Of a stretch of DNA of 64,000 nt, positions 8,186 to 17,419 are shown one piece after another. The stretch is from Crocinitomicaceae bacterium (lineage in GTDB: Bacteria > Bacteroidota > Bacteroidia > Flavobacteriales_D > Crocinitomicaceae). Positions within the stretch are counted from its first letter, which is position 1. Every line of letters starts with the position of its first letter. A program made the position numbers and the translations under genes. Under the pieces are notes generated by a model that did no database searches, was not told where the DNA came from, and saw only the letters and a program-made list of their open reading frames with translations. The stretch is from assembly GCA_024643365.1 (NCBI GenBank), contig JAHENC010000021.1:97875-161874 (forward strand). The letters run 5' to 3'.

Positions 8186-9691
8186 TTAAAAGAAACCAAG
8201 TTTGTTTTTATTGTATGAAATCAACATATTTTTTGTTTGACGGTAATGCGCCAACATCATTTTATGTGTTTCACGTCCAAATCCGGATTTTTTGTATCCA
8301 CCAAATGGTGCATGAGCTGGATAAGCATGGTAGCAATTCACCCAAACACGACCTGCTTGAATTGCGCGCGGAACAGTATACAATTCGTGTGCATCACGTG
8401 TCCAAACACCTGCACCTAAACCATATAATGTGTCGTTTGCGATTTCTAAAGCTTCTTCAGTTGTTTTGAATGTTGTAACACAAACAACTGGCCCAAAGAT
8501 TTCCTCTTGGAACACACGCATTTTATTGTGTCCTTTGAAAATCGTAGGTTTAATGTAGAACCCATTTGCTAAATCTCCATCTAAGTGATTAGCATCTCCA
8601 CCTGCTAGTACTTCCGCACCTTCTTCTTTACCAATTTTCAAATACGACTGAATTTTCTCGTATTGATCATTCGATGCTTGCGCTCCCATCATGGTGTTGC
8701 CATCTAGTGGATTTCCACATACAATGGCATTTGTGCGAGCAATTACTCGCTCCATGAATTTATCATAAATGGATTCATGAACTAAAATACGAGATGGACA
8801 TGTACATACTTCTCCTTGATTCAAGGCAAATAACACCGCTCCTTCTACTGCTTTATCGAAGAACTCATCATCATGATCGCAAACAGATGGGAAGAAAATG
8901 TTAGGTGATTTACCACCCAATTCCATGGTAACTGGAATTAAATTTTCTGATGCATATTGCATGATTAAACGTCCAGTAGTTGTTTCACCTGTAAAGGCTA
9001 CTTTTTGCACACGTGGCGATGTAGCCAATGGTTTTCCTGCCTCTGGACCAAATCCTGAAACTACATTTAAAACTCCTGCAGGTAATAAATCTTGGATTAA
9101 CTCCATCCAAACCATGATGGATGTTGGTGTTTGCTCAGCTGGCTTAACGATGACACAGTTTCCTGCCGCTAAAGCTGGTGCAATTTTCCAAGTCGCCATT
9201 AATAATGGGAAGTTCCAAGGAATGATTTGTCCAACAACTCCAAGAGGCTCATGTAGGTTGATGCTTACAGTATGTTCGTCGTGTTCAGAAATTGTTCCTT
9301 CCTCTGAACGAATAACTCCAGCGAAATAACGGAAATGGTCGATGCATAATGGTAAATCGGCAGCACGCGTTTCACGAATTGCCTTTCCATTGTCGATCGT
9401 TTCAACGGTCGCTAAGTACTCCAAATTCGCTTCCATTACGTCAGCGATTTTCAATAAGATGTTACTTCTTGTTGTGGCGGAAGTTTTGGACCAAGTTTTA
9501 AATGCTTCGTGAGCTGCGTCTAATGCCAACTCGATATCTTCTGCGGTTGAACGTGCTGCATTTGCGATTAATTTTCCGTCGATTGGAGAAATGTTTTCGA
9601 AATAATTTCCTTTTACTGGTGGAACAAATTTCCCTCCAATAAAATTGTCATAATGTGACTTGAAAGTCGGTCGGTTTGCTAAATTGCTCAT
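8186..9691 (-). CDS. aldehyde dehydrogenase, AldB/ExaC type
   Basis: NAD(P)-dependent oxidation of a short aldehyde, most likely acetaldehyde. The 501 residues from MSNLANRP (an upstream start adds 14 unlikely residues) align with AldB/ExaC enzymes. Catalytic residues are visible: N160 in 'PWNFP', general base E257 in 'MELGGKSP', and nucleophile C296 in '[11 protein letters not shown]'; the EVCTCPSR form is typical of this subgroup. The C-terminal '[13 protein letters not shown]' is also present. The convergent AraC gene and DUF779 neighbour suggest inducible control. Subgroup assignment is fairly secure; the physiological aldehyde is inferred. Confidence 0.94.
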   Translation of the reverse strand: MSNLANRPTFKSHYDNFIGGKFVPPVKGNYFENISPIDGKLIANAARSTAEDIELALDAAHEAFKTWSKTSATTRSNILLKIADVMEANLEYLATVETIDNGKAIRETRAADLPLCIDHFRYFAGVIRSEEGTISEHDEHTVSINLHEPLGVVGQIIPWNFPLLMATWKIAPALAAGNCVIVKPAEQTPTSIMVWMELIQDLLPAGVLNVVSGFGPEAGKPLATSPRVQKVAFTGETTTGRLIMQYASENLIPVTMELGGKSPNIFFPSVCDHDDEFFDKAVEGAVLFALNQGEVCTCPSRILVHESIYDKFMERVIARTNAIVCGNPLDGNTMMGAQASNDQYEKIQSYLKIGKEEGAEVLAGGDANHLDGDLANGFYIKPTIFKGHNKMRVFQEEIFGPVVCVTTFKTTEEALEIANDTLYGLGAGVWTRDAHELYTVPRAIQAGRVWVNCYHAYPAHAPFGGYKKSGFGRETHKMMLAHYRQTKNMLISYNKNKLGFF

Positions 9692-9827
9692 AGTTAATTG
9701 TTTTAGTTCTACAAATGAACTAATCAATTTCAATGATTTTTAGCACTTTTAATTCATCCTATAGCACGTTTGTATCAATGTGTATTTTTAGATGGGGCAA
9801 CTTGCAAGTTGACCTTTAATTAAAAGT

Positions 9828-10811
9828 TTACTGAAGTAATCCTTCCACAATTTTAGCGATTTGAACAGCGTTTGTTGCTGCACCTTTGCGTAAATTATCA
9901 GCAACGATCCATAAATTCAATGAATTCGCTTGACTTTCATCCCGACGGATGCGTCCTACAAATACATCGTCCTTACCCTGTGCATATTTCGGCATTGGGT
10001 ATGTGTAAGTGTCCTGATTGTCTTGCAAGGTAATCCCGGACGTTTCATGAAGAATTTTACGAACCTCATCCAAATTAAAGTCTTTTTCAAATTCGATGTT
10101 GACTGCTTCTGAATGTCCACCAACAACTGGTACTCGAACGGCTGTTGCAGTCACTAAAATAGACGGATCCAAAATTTTCTTTGTTTCGTTCGTCAATTTC
10201 ATTTCCTCCTTGGTATACCCATTTTCTTCAAATGAATCACATTGTGGAATGCAATTTTTATCGATTGGATATTTATAGGCCATTTCACCTGTTTGACCTG
10301 TGCGTTCATTTTCCATTTGTTCCACCGCTTTCACACCTGTTCCGGTAATGGACTGATACGTCGACACAATCACACGTTTGATTCCAAAACGTTGGTGCAA
10401 TGGAGCTAATACCATTACTAATTGAATGGTACTACAATTTGGATTTGCTATGATTTTATCTTCTTTGGTCAATGTGTGACCATTTATTTCAGGAACAATC
10501 AGCTTTTTTGTTGGATCCATTCTCCAAGCGGACGAGTTATCAATCACAACTGTTCCAACTTCAGCGAATTTAGGAGCCCAAATCAAAGAAGTCTCCCCTC
10601 CTGCCGAAAAAATGGCAATATCTGGATGCATATCCACAGCTGTTTGTAGTCCAACCACCTCAAATTCCAATCCGCCGAATTCCATTTTTTTTCCAACTGA
10701 TTTCTCAGATGCAACTGGGATTAGAGTGGTAATCGGGAAATTTTGTTCCTTTAAAACTTGCAACATGACATGTCCAACCATACCTGTTGCTCCAACAACT
10801 GCTACTTTCAT
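9828..10811 (-). CDS. asd: aspartate-semialdehyde dehydrogenase
   Basis: Reduces aspartyl phosphate to aspartate semialdehyde, the branch point to lysine/diaminopimelate, threonine and methionine. The 327-residue length is normal. The NADP-binding start 'VAVVGATGMVGHVM' (3-16), the phosphate-binding 'DNSSAWRMD' and the active-site 'NPNCSTIQ' with nucleophile C126 are all visible, as is the 'GGHSEAVNIEF' segment carrying the catalytic histidine. It is transcribed divergently from the lamin-tail gene across a 47-base gap. Confidence 0.97.
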   Translation of the reverse strand: MKVAVVGATGMVGHVMLQVLKEQNFPITTLIPVASEKSVGKKMEFGGLEFEVVGLQTAVDMHPDIAIFSAGGETSLIWAPKFAEVGTVVIDNSSAWRMDPTKKLIVPEINGHTLTKEDKIIANPNCSTIQLVMVLAPLHQRFGIKRVIVSTYQSITGTGVKAVEQMENERTGQTGEMAYKYPIDKNCIPQCDSFEENGYTKEEMKLTNETKKILDPSILVTATAVRVPVVGGHSEAVNIEFEKDFNLDEVRKILHETSGITLQDNQDTYTYPMPKYAQGKDDVFVGRIRRDESQANSLNLWIVADNLRKGAATNAVQIAKIVEGLLQ

Positions 10812-10844
10812 ACGTTATTAAGCTATTTGAGCCTGTAAAATTAA

Positions 10845-10852
10845 TATATTTG
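10845..10852 (+). promoter_or_regulatory. -7 box of the lamin-tail gene
   Basis: TATATTTG matches TAnnTTTG exactly and ends six bases before the ATG at 10859; a TTTG lies at 10826-10829 with a rather short 15-base spacer. If used, the mRNA would be almost leaderless. Confidence 0.4.
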
Positions 10853-10858
10853 ATAGCT

Positions 10859-13453
10859 ATGAAGTGGATTCCCCAAATAATATTGTTTTTTTTATGGATG
10901 ACTACGGTGAATGTTCAATCCCAAGTCATGGATGATTTCTCAGATGGAGATTTCAGTAACAATCCTTCATGGAATGGAAACACTGTTGAGTTCACTGTGA
11001 ATGCTAGTCAACAGTTGCAATTAAACAACACCATTTCAGGAAGTTCCTACTTGAGTTTAACTCACGGGAGTAGTAATTTATTAAATCATGAATGGCATTT
11101 TTGGATTAAACAAAGTTTTACTCCTTCATCCAGTAATTTTGGAAAAGTCTTTTTAAGTGCAGACAATAGCGATTTGACGGCGGTACAAAATGGCTACTAC
11201 CTTTTGTTTGGAGAAGCAAATGCAGTAGATGCGATTCGTCTTTTCAAATTAGTAAATGGTATTCCTACGCAATTATGTTCAGGTGTGGACGGGCAAATTT
11301 CGAACAGTTTTACAGTTGGTGTTAAAGTTGTATTAAACACGAATGGTACGTGGGAATTATCAGCAGATTTCAACGGCGGGACCAATTATGTCGTTCAAGG
11401 AAGTGCAAATGACCCGAGTATTCTTTCAGGATCCTTTTTTGGCTATTTGTGCACCTATACATCAAGTAATGCGAATAAATTCTATTTGGATGATCTCTAT
11501 GTTGGGGATGCGATTATAGATCTTCAAGCCCCAATCTTACTTCAAGCTTCCGTGATTTCTCCTAATCAAGTCGATGTATTGTTTAACGAGGCACTCAGTT
11601 CAACAACAGCCAATGAAGTAGCAAACTATGCCATTCTACCCTTTAACTCGTTTGTTTCTGCGCAACAAGACAATTTAAATCAAGCATTGGTGCATTTGAC
11701 AACCATGTTTCCACTGACAAATGGCAATTCGTATTCATTAATGACGGCAAACCTCTCCGATTTAGCTGGAAATATAACCGGTAATCAAGCGGCTAGTTTT
11801 GATTATTTGGTAGCGGATACTGCCGAAAAGGGAGATGTAATCATTACCGAATTTTTTGCTGACCCTACACCAGTCATCGGACTTCCTGAAGTGGAATATG
11901 TGGAAATTTTCAATAAAACCGGAAAGGTTTTTCATTTACAAGACTGGACAATCAGTGATGGTTCCTCAAATGGTACGATTGGTGATTTTTGGTTACTGCC
12001 TGGCTCTTATATTGTTTTGACGGCCAATGCAAACTTTGGACTATTTACAAATGTTGCTGGTGTTACAAGTTTCCCAAGCTTAAACAATGCTGGGGATCAA
12101 CTTATATTAACTGATCAGACAGGATTGCTCATCGACCGATTGACCTATACAGACGAATGGTATCAAGACCCAAATAAACAAGAGGGAGGATATAGTTTGG
12201 AGCGAATAAATTTAAACGATCCTTGTTCCAACTACGATAATTGGTCCGCGTCGAATGATCCATCTGGAGGATCTCCAGGGACAATCAATTCCATTTTCAG
12301 CGCAGCGCCGGATTACCAAAATCCAAATTTACTTTCGCTCATTGCCTTGAGTCCAAACTTCTTGGAAGTATCCTTTTCAGAAGGAATGGATTCTAGCAGC
12401 CTGGCAAATACACAAATCATTGCGAGTCCTAATTTAAGTGTTCAAGAAACATTTATTCAAAACGTGAATGATAATCCAAACGGGCCACCACAGTTCATTA
12501 TCCAATTTAACGAGAATTTCCTTCCATCAACCAACTATCAAATTCAACTTGGTCCTGTGAGTGATTGCTGGCAAAATGACACCACATTCATCGGTCAATT
12601 CACCTTGCCAGAACAAGCGCAAGTAGGTGATCTTGTCATTAATGAAATTTTAGCGAACCCTTTGAATGGTGGGCAAGATTTCATTGAATTATACAACCGA
12701 TCTACGAAAGTAATTGACTTGAAGGACTGGCAAATAGCGAATTATGACAACGATACCATTTCCAATTTAAAAACGATTTCGAATCACTTTATCTTGGAGC
12801 CGAATTCCTATGTTGCCATCAGTGAAGACACCAGTTTTCTTCTCGAAAATTATCCCGCAAGTATTTCTGGAAGAATGATTCAAATGGATATGCCAAGTTA
12901 TAATATCGATTCTGGAACGGTTTATTTATTTTACAATAGCGAACAAATCGACCGTGTTTCCTATTCGGAAGATTGGCAATTTTCTTTAATTGATAATTCG
13001 GATGGTGTTAGTTTGGAGCGCATATCACCAAATGCTTCTTCTAACCAAGCATCCAATTGGCATTCCGCAGCTGAGTCCATTGGATTTGCCACACCTGGAC
13101 GAGTGAACTCCCAATATCAATATTTAGGAACAACCGAATCCATCAGCTTACAAAAAGATGTTTTCTCGCCAGATCAAGATGGATTTGAGGATATCCTTTT
13201 GGTCAATTATGCTTTTTCTGAAAGTGGATTATTAGCTAAAGCAAGAATTTATGATGATTTCGGAAGGGAGGTAAAAACATTGTTTTCCAATGAATTAATG
13301 GGGACATCCGGATTTTTCACTTGGGATGGTGTAAATACAGAACAAGCAAAAGCTCCAATAGGAATTTATGTATTAATTATAGAAGTTTTCTCTGTTGATG
13401 GAGCTGTCATTTTAGCAAAAAAAATCCCGTTTACTCTAGCTGGCAAATTGTAA
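10859..13453 (+). CDS. exported lamin-tail-domain protein with FlgD-like C-terminus
   Basis: The start at 10859 opens a signal peptide ('FFLWMTTVNVQSQ'). The 864-residue protein contains a lectin-like N-terminal region, an Ig-like segment ('PNQVDVLFNEALS'), a lamin-tail domain ('KGDVIITEFFADPTP' through 'TYTDEW'), a second Ig-like segment, a second lamin-tail domain ('VGDLVINEILANP' through 'VSYSEDW') and a C-terminal FlgD-Ig-like region ('ARIYDDFGREVKTLF', 'GIYVLIIEVFS'). Such proteins are common in Bacteroidetes envelopes; the role is unknown, with surface adhesion or scaffolding possible. A classic T9SS sorting tail is not obvious, although the end resembles gliding-associated C-terminal modules. 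Domain calls are fairly sure; function is not. Confidence 0.85.
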   Translation: MKWIPQIILFFLWMTTVNVQSQVMDDFSDGDFSNNPSWNGNTVEFTVNASQQLQLNNTISGSSYLSLTHGSSNLLNHEWHFWIKQSFTPSSSNFGKVFLSADNSDLTAVQNGYYLLFGEANAVDAIRLFKLVNGIPTQLCSGVDGQISNSFTVGVKVVLNTNGTWELSADFNGGTNYVVQGSANDPSILSGSFFGYLCTYTSSNANKFYLDDLYVGDAIIDLQAPILLQASVISPNQVDVLFNEALSSTTANEVANYAILPFNSFVSAQQDNLNQALVHLTTMFPLTNGNSYSLMTANLSDLAGNITGNQAASFDYLVADTAEKGDVIITEFFADPTPVIGLPEVEYVEIFNKTGKVFHLQDWTISDGSSNGTIGDFWLLPGSYIVLTANANFGLFTNVAGVTSFPSLNNAGDQLILTDQTGLLIDRLTYTDEWYQDPNKQEGGYSLERINLNDPCSNYDNWSASNDPSGGSPGTINSIFSAAPDYQNPNLLSLIALSPNFLEVSFSEGMDSSSLANTQIIASPNLSVQETFIQNVNDNPNGPPQFIIQFNENFLPSTNYQIQLGPVSDCWQNDTTFIGQFTLPEQAQVGDLVINEILANPLNGGQDFIELYNRSTKVIDLKDWQIANYDNDTISNLKTISNHFILEPNSYVAISEDTSFLLENYPASISGRMIQMDMPSYNIDSGTVYLFYNSEQIDRVSYSEDWQFSLIDNSDGVSLERISPNASSNQASNWHSAAESIGFATPGRVNSQYQYLGTTESISLQKDVFSPDQDGFEDILLVNYAFSESGLLAKARIYDDFGREVKTLFSNELMGTSGFFTWDGVNTEQAKAPIGIYVLIIEVFSVDGAVILAKKIPFTLAGKL

Positions 13454-13458
13454 CTTTG
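13430..13458 (+). promoter_or_regulatory. promoter of the 13.5-17.4 kb operon
   Basis: TTTA (13430-13433), a 17-base spacer and a perfect -7 box TAACTTTG (13451-13458), which overlaps the stop codon of the preceding gene. The ATG follows 13 bases later. Confidence 0.45.
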
Positions 13459-13471
13459 TAAAAACAAAACG

Positions 13472-13933
13472 ATGAAACGATTCTTGCTCTCATGTAGCCT
13501 ATTATTTACCTTGACACTTTTCGGTCAGCGTTATACCAATTCCGTTGGACTTAGATTTTCTAATATTGGCCTCACACAAATCAATGCAAAGCATTATATG
13601 AATGCGAGCAACGCCGTTGAAGTAAGCCTTGGTGGTAGTACAAACTATATTTGGATGCAGGGGAATTACGAATGGCAACATCCGTTGGTGGATGATCTTG
13701 ATTATTATTTTGGAGCAGGACCCGGAGTAGGAATTGTTTCCGGAAATCCCATCATGCAAAATTCTGCAAATGATCGATTTATGCTAGGAGCAAATGGAGT
13801 GATCGGTTTAGAATATAAACTTCCTGATTACCCGTTTACCTTTGCAATCGAGTCAGGACCATACTTACAAATCATACCAAGTTTAAGTTTGGGATGGAAC
13901 ATTGGACTTGCAGCACGATATGTCCTCCCTTAA
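13472..13933 (+). CDS. small outer-membrane beta-barrel-like protein
   Basis: The 153-residue product has a signal peptide ('LLFTLTLFGQ') and alternating polar/hydrophobic strands with glycine- and aromatic-rich turns ('YYFGAGPGVGIVSG', 'FAIESGPYLQIIPS') ending in 'LAARYVLP', as in eight-stranded outer-membrane barrels. No family can be named. The next gene starts inside its last codons (14-base overlap at 13920-13933), so it is probably the first gene of an operon whose other products are cytoplasmic or inner-membrane. Confidence 0.7.
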   Translation: MKRFLLSCSLLFTLTLFGQRYTNSVGLRFSNIGLTQINAKHYMNASNAVEVSLGGSTNYIWMQGNYEWQHPLVDDLDYYFGAGPGVGIVSGNPIMQNSANDRFMLGANGVIGLEYKLPDYPFTFAIESGPYLQIIPSLSLGWNIGLAARYVLP

Positions 13934-15200
13934 GAACAGCATATCTCCTGGATCCAAAAATTGGATTCCCAAGTTTTTTCAGTTATTGGAAAAAGGAGTC
14001 ATTTCCTTGGATTTAGAACTCATTCAAACCAACGAAACAGACTTAACACATTTCGTATCGCATCGAACAGGACTTGTCTATGGAAATGCTTTACACCTCC
14101 TATTTACAAATGAACTAGACTCATCGAAATACACAAACGATGAAAAACTGAAATTGCTCCTTTTTGAGACCTTGTTATTTACCTATCTAAGAAAAAACCA
14201 AGGTGAATTCGATAAAAATGCTTTCATGGAAAACCTCATCGAATTTTATGGGAACACAAAAGATGGTGGCGTTTTTGCATGGTTTGATCGAATTTTTACA
14301 GGAAAAACCAATCAAAGCATCGAAGAAATATTGGCGCACCGCATTCAAGTAAAAAGTACTTTTTTTGGTGCAAATTATTGGTTGAATCACCTTTCAAACG
14401 CCTTTATTTTTCTGGATGTTGTTTTATACCGCGCTTTTTTAGAGGGAAACATTCAATCCTTTTCCCGTCATTACGCTGATTACGCAAGTTCATTGATGAA
14501 TGGAATGATCTATGCGGCGTATACCGATGATAACGCAGAAGATAAAGAACAACGAGTATTATGGCACTTTTTAGCCTCAACAGAACTCGAAAAATCAAAA
14601 AAATTGCGGTTTGAAAATAGGATTTTAACTGGCGTCACGCTTCGTGTGTTAAAAAAGGAACGAGTCGTTGATAAATTACTTTCAAAATTCACGGTCGAAC
14701 TAGGCCTTTTTCTTATTCAAGGAACACATCAACCGAATGAAGAGGAACAAAAAAAATTGGCGTCACTCGGTCAGGCGCTTGATTTATCAAGCACCGAAAT
14801 TCAAGAGTCCATTGAAATGTGTAATGCCTATATGCTTCAGAACCAAAATGAAATTCTCGTTTTTCAATCAGAAACGGAAACAGGTTATGTTTTTAAGGCT
14901 TTCAGCAAGCGATGGATTCGAATCTTAGGTCGAAATAAAGATAAACTGGTTCAAGAAATGCGAGAAAGCAAGGAATTGATGTCCTTGATTCAGAAATCGA
15001 CCAAAGAAGAATTAAGCGCGGCGGAAAAAGAACAAGTACGCACACAATTCCTAGATTTAATAAAGACAATGCCTTCACTGGCACTATTTCTTTTACCTGG
15101 AGGAAGCTTACTTCTCCCTTTAATTCTTAAACTTGTCCCTGAATTAATGCCATCCGCCTTCAAAGTGAATGAAATTGAAAAAAACAACGATAAAAAATGA
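13920..15200 (+). CDS. LETM1-like domain protein
   Basis: The ATG at 13920 is preferred over the TTG at 13902. The 426-residue protein is mostly helical with no signal peptide. Near the C-terminus (about 375-418) the segment 'SLALFLLPGGSLLLPLILKL' followed by 'VPELMPSAF' resembles the membrane-anchor region of LETM1 proteins (proline-kinked helix then 'P..LPSAF'). LETM1 in mitochondria is linked to K+/Ca2+-proton exchange; bacterial relatives are uncharacterised. The central 150-320 region is rich in helices that could form a TerB-like fold. It shares an ATGA junction with the next gene. The domain call rests on motif recognition. Confidence 0.65.
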   Translation: MSSLKNSISPGSKNWIPKFFQLLEKGVISLDLELIQTNETDLTHFVSHRTGLVYGNALHLLFTNELDSSKYTNDEKLKLLLFETLLFTYLRKNQGEFDKNAFMENLIEFYGNTKDGGVFAWFDRIFTGKTNQSIEEILAHRIQVKSTFFGANYWLNHLSNAFIFLDVVLYRAFLEGNIQSFSRHYADYASSLMNGMIYAAYTDDNAEDKEQRVLWHFLASTELEKSKKLRFENRILTGVTLRVLKKERVVDKLLSKFTVELGLFLIQGTHQPNEEEQKKLASLGQALDLSSTEIQESIEMCNAYMLQNQNEILVFQSETETGYVFKAFSKRWIRILGRNKDKLVQEMRESKELMSLIQKSTKEELSAAEKEQVRTQFLDLIKTMPSLALFLLPGGSLLLPLILKLVPELMPSAFKVNEIEKNNDKK

Positions 15201-15628
15201 ACTGTAAGATCCACATTTACCTTCTAAACGATTTATATTCACAAGAATTAGCTGATTTAGAGCATGAAGGGAATCAATCCATTGACAACATCAAGTACGA
15301 ATGGGAGGATGAATTATCTATTTCAAGTGATGTAACTTCAGTGACAGAATTATCCGATGTCGCTTATCCACTTGCAGGAATGAATGAGAACAATGAAGCT
15401 TTTCAATTCGACATTCCAAACATGCATTTATTTGAAATCAGTTCTTCGGACGCTCCAAATGTATATGTAGGTGCTTCAGAAAGCATTGTTTCATCTGCAA
15501 AGTTTGATAAAACGGAAGAAACATTTACAATTGAAATCTTCTTGAAAGATTACGAACCAATGTCCAATCCAACTCCCGGAATCTTCATTGCAGCAAAATC
15601 GTTCCCAAAAGAATTGATTCGTTTATGA
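15197..15628 (+). CDS. conserved hypothetical protein in the orphan-ABC operon
   Basis: I do not recognise this 143-residue protein. It is acidic, has no signal peptide or membrane segment, and looks like a compact alpha/beta domain ('CKIHIYLLNDLY', 'FTIEIFLKDYEP'). Its start overlaps the LETM1-like gene (ATGA at 15197-15200) and its stop overlaps the ABC ATPase gene (ATGA at 15625-15628), so it is translationally coupled on both sides. That tight arrangement suggests a partner role for one of the neighbours. Confidence 0.75.
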   Translation: MNCKIHIYLLNDLYSQELADLEHEGNQSIDNIKYEWEDELSISSDVTSVTELSDVAYPLAGMNENNEAFQFDIPNMHLFEISSSDAPNVYVGASESIVSSAKFDKTEETFTIEIFLKDYEPMSNPTPGIFIAAKSFPKELIRL

Positions 15629-16554
15629 TTGTATTAAAAAACATACAATTATCCTTCAATAAACCCATTATCAAAAGGGCAAATTTAACCGTTTCTCAAG
15701 GCGAAATTCTAGGTCTCGTTGGAAAGAGTGGTGCTGGAAAATCCTCTTTATTAAAAATAATCGCTGGACTCATTGATCCAGATACTGGTGAGATTTCCAT
15801 CGATCAACAGGTTCAACCGCGTGTTCATCAATTATTGATCCCAGGATTTAAGCGGGTCGCTATGGTTAATCAAGACTTCAAGTTAGATGTATACCATACG
15901 GTGGAAGAAAACCTACGTGAAGTTGTTTTGCATTTACCAAATCACAAACGTGATAAGCGCGTTCAACAATTATTGCGCTTATTTGACCTTAAATCCATTT
16001 CAGCGACCAAAGCACATTTAATCTCCGGAGGAGAACAACAGCGTTTGGCAATTGCACGAGCCATTGCAGATCAACCGGAAATTTTATTACTCGATGAACC
16101 ATTCGGTCACCTGGACGCAAATTTACGTGCACGACTTACAGAGCATTTAATTCGCTTACGAGAAGAAGAAAATACTACCATCATTTTGGTTTCACATGAA
16201 GGTCAAGATGTCCTTGGACTTTGCGATTCCATTTGCATTTTGAAAAATGGAACTTTGAGTAAAAAATACAAGCCTGAATTTTTATACTACCATTATTCCA
16301 ATCTTCATCAAGCCCGTCTTTTTGGACCCGTTAATGCGATGAAAATGGGAGATAAAACCATTCTTTTTCGTCCGGATGAATACCGAGTTTCTTCAGCGAA
16401 GGATGCTCTTACCGTTGAATTTATTCGTAGTATTTTTGTGGGTGGACTATACCACAACTACTTTCAAACCCAAACGGGAGAAACGATTGTACTTTATCAA
16501 TTTGAACGCTTAAATGACACCAGAGGAATCGAAATCGTTAAAAAAACGCAGTAA
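15625..16554 (+). CDS. ABC transporter ATP-binding protein without a nearby permease
   Basis: A 309-residue ATPase with every motif intact: Walker A 'GKSGAGKS' (33-40), Q-loop Q83, signature 'ISGGEQQR' (133-140), Walker B 'ILLLDEP' (153-159) and switch H191. After the NBD, residues 230-309 form an extra domain that looks like the TOBE regulatory domain of importer ATPases such as PotA or CysA. No ABC permease or binding-protein gene is adjacent; neighbours are LETM1-like, unknown and YihY-family. The substrate is unknown. The YihY start lies 41 bases inside this gene. Confidence 0.92.
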   Translation: MIVLKNIQLSFNKPIIKRANLTVSQGEILGLVGKSGAGKSSLLKIIAGLIDPDTGEISIDQQVQPRVHQLLIPGFKRVAMVNQDFKLDVYHTVEENLREVVLHLPNHKRDKRVQQLLRLFDLKSISATKAHLISGGEQQRLAIARAIADQPEILLLDEPFGHLDANLRARLTEHLIRLREEENTTIILVSHEGQDVLGLCDSICILKNGTLSKKYKPEFLYYHYSNLHQARLFGPVNAMKMGDKTILFRPDEYRVSSAKDALTVEFIRSIFVGGLYHNYFQTQTGETIVLYQFERLNDTRGIEIVKKTQ

Positions 16555-17416
16555 ACTTAATTGGTACTGGGGATTCACAGCTTTCAAAGAAGCCCTTATT
16601 ACCTATGTAAGAGATGGTGCATTTTATCATGGGGCGGCATTGGCCTATTACACCCTTTTTGCGTTTATTCCTATTATTTATTTGACAAGTTCAATCTTTG
16701 GTAGAATCGTTGGTCCGAAGAACATGAAAGAAATGGTTTCTGATTTACTGCGAAATCAGATGGGCATGGAGGATAGTTCTTCCATTATGGAGGTTGTAAA
16801 CGGCATGTCCTTACATAAACCCAATTTTTTCTTTGAAATGGTCAGTGTAGCCGTACTTCTTTACAGTTGTTCCGCCTTCTTTGTATCCCTGAAACGAAGT
16901 TTGAATGAGTTCTTTATGGTTACGAAGAAAAATAGACAAGAAGAGAATTTATTCATGGATATCATCGGTTTTCGTTTTATTTCGATGGGTTTACTAGCGG
17001 TTTTCGCGTTGATTATCATCCTCTTTTATTTTGCCCAGGTATTTATTTTTTCTGCTATTCAAAATTGGAATCATTACCATAGTGGCATTGTTGATTTTTC
17101 GCTTGTTGTGCTGCAGAACATCTTGACAATTGGCAGTAACTTAATGATTTTCACCTTGGTATTTAAGTTCATTCCCGATGCAAAAGTCCAATGGAATGTC
17201 GCTTTCAAGGGTGCCATTTTCACTTCCATTTTACTGGTGTTCAGTCAGTTTATAATCAACTACTACTTACAAAATTATTTTGTCCTTGGGAAAATCGGAA
17301 TCGCAAATTCCTTGTTTATAACCTTAGCTTGGGTACACTATTCGGCACAAATCGTCTTTCTGGGAGCAAAATTCACGTATGTGGTTGGGAAAATGACCGG
17401 ACAAGGCATCAAGTAA
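16514..17416 (+). CDS. YihY/BrkB-family inner-membrane protein
   Basis: The 300-residue protein has about six membrane helices and the family landmark 'HGAALAYYTLFAFIPI' near residue 40. The former name RNase BN for E. coli YihY is wrong; proposed roles include envelope lipid or polymer transport, and none is proven. The ATG at 16514 overlaps the ABC ATPase gene by 41 bases; no later ATG would retain the first helix, so the overlap is probably real. It ends three bases before the convergent lptD stop. A partnership with the orphan ABC ATPase is possible but unsupported beyond position. Confidence 0.88.
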   Translation: MTPEESKSLKKRSKLNWYWGFTAFKEALITYVRDGAFYHGAALAYYTLFAFIPIIYLTSSIFGRIVGPKNMKEMVSDLLRNQMGMEDSSSIMEVVNGMSLHKPNFFFEMVSVAVLLYSCSAFFVSLKRSLNEFFMVTKKNRQEENLFMDIIGFRFISMGLLAVFALIIILFYFAQVFIFSAIQNWNHYHSGIVDFSLVVLQNILTIGSNLMIFTLVFKFIPDAKVQWNVAFKGAIFTSILLVFSQFIINYYLQNYFVLGKIGIANSLFITLAWVHYSAQIVFLGAKFTYVVGKMTGQGIK

Positions 17417-17419
17417 TTA

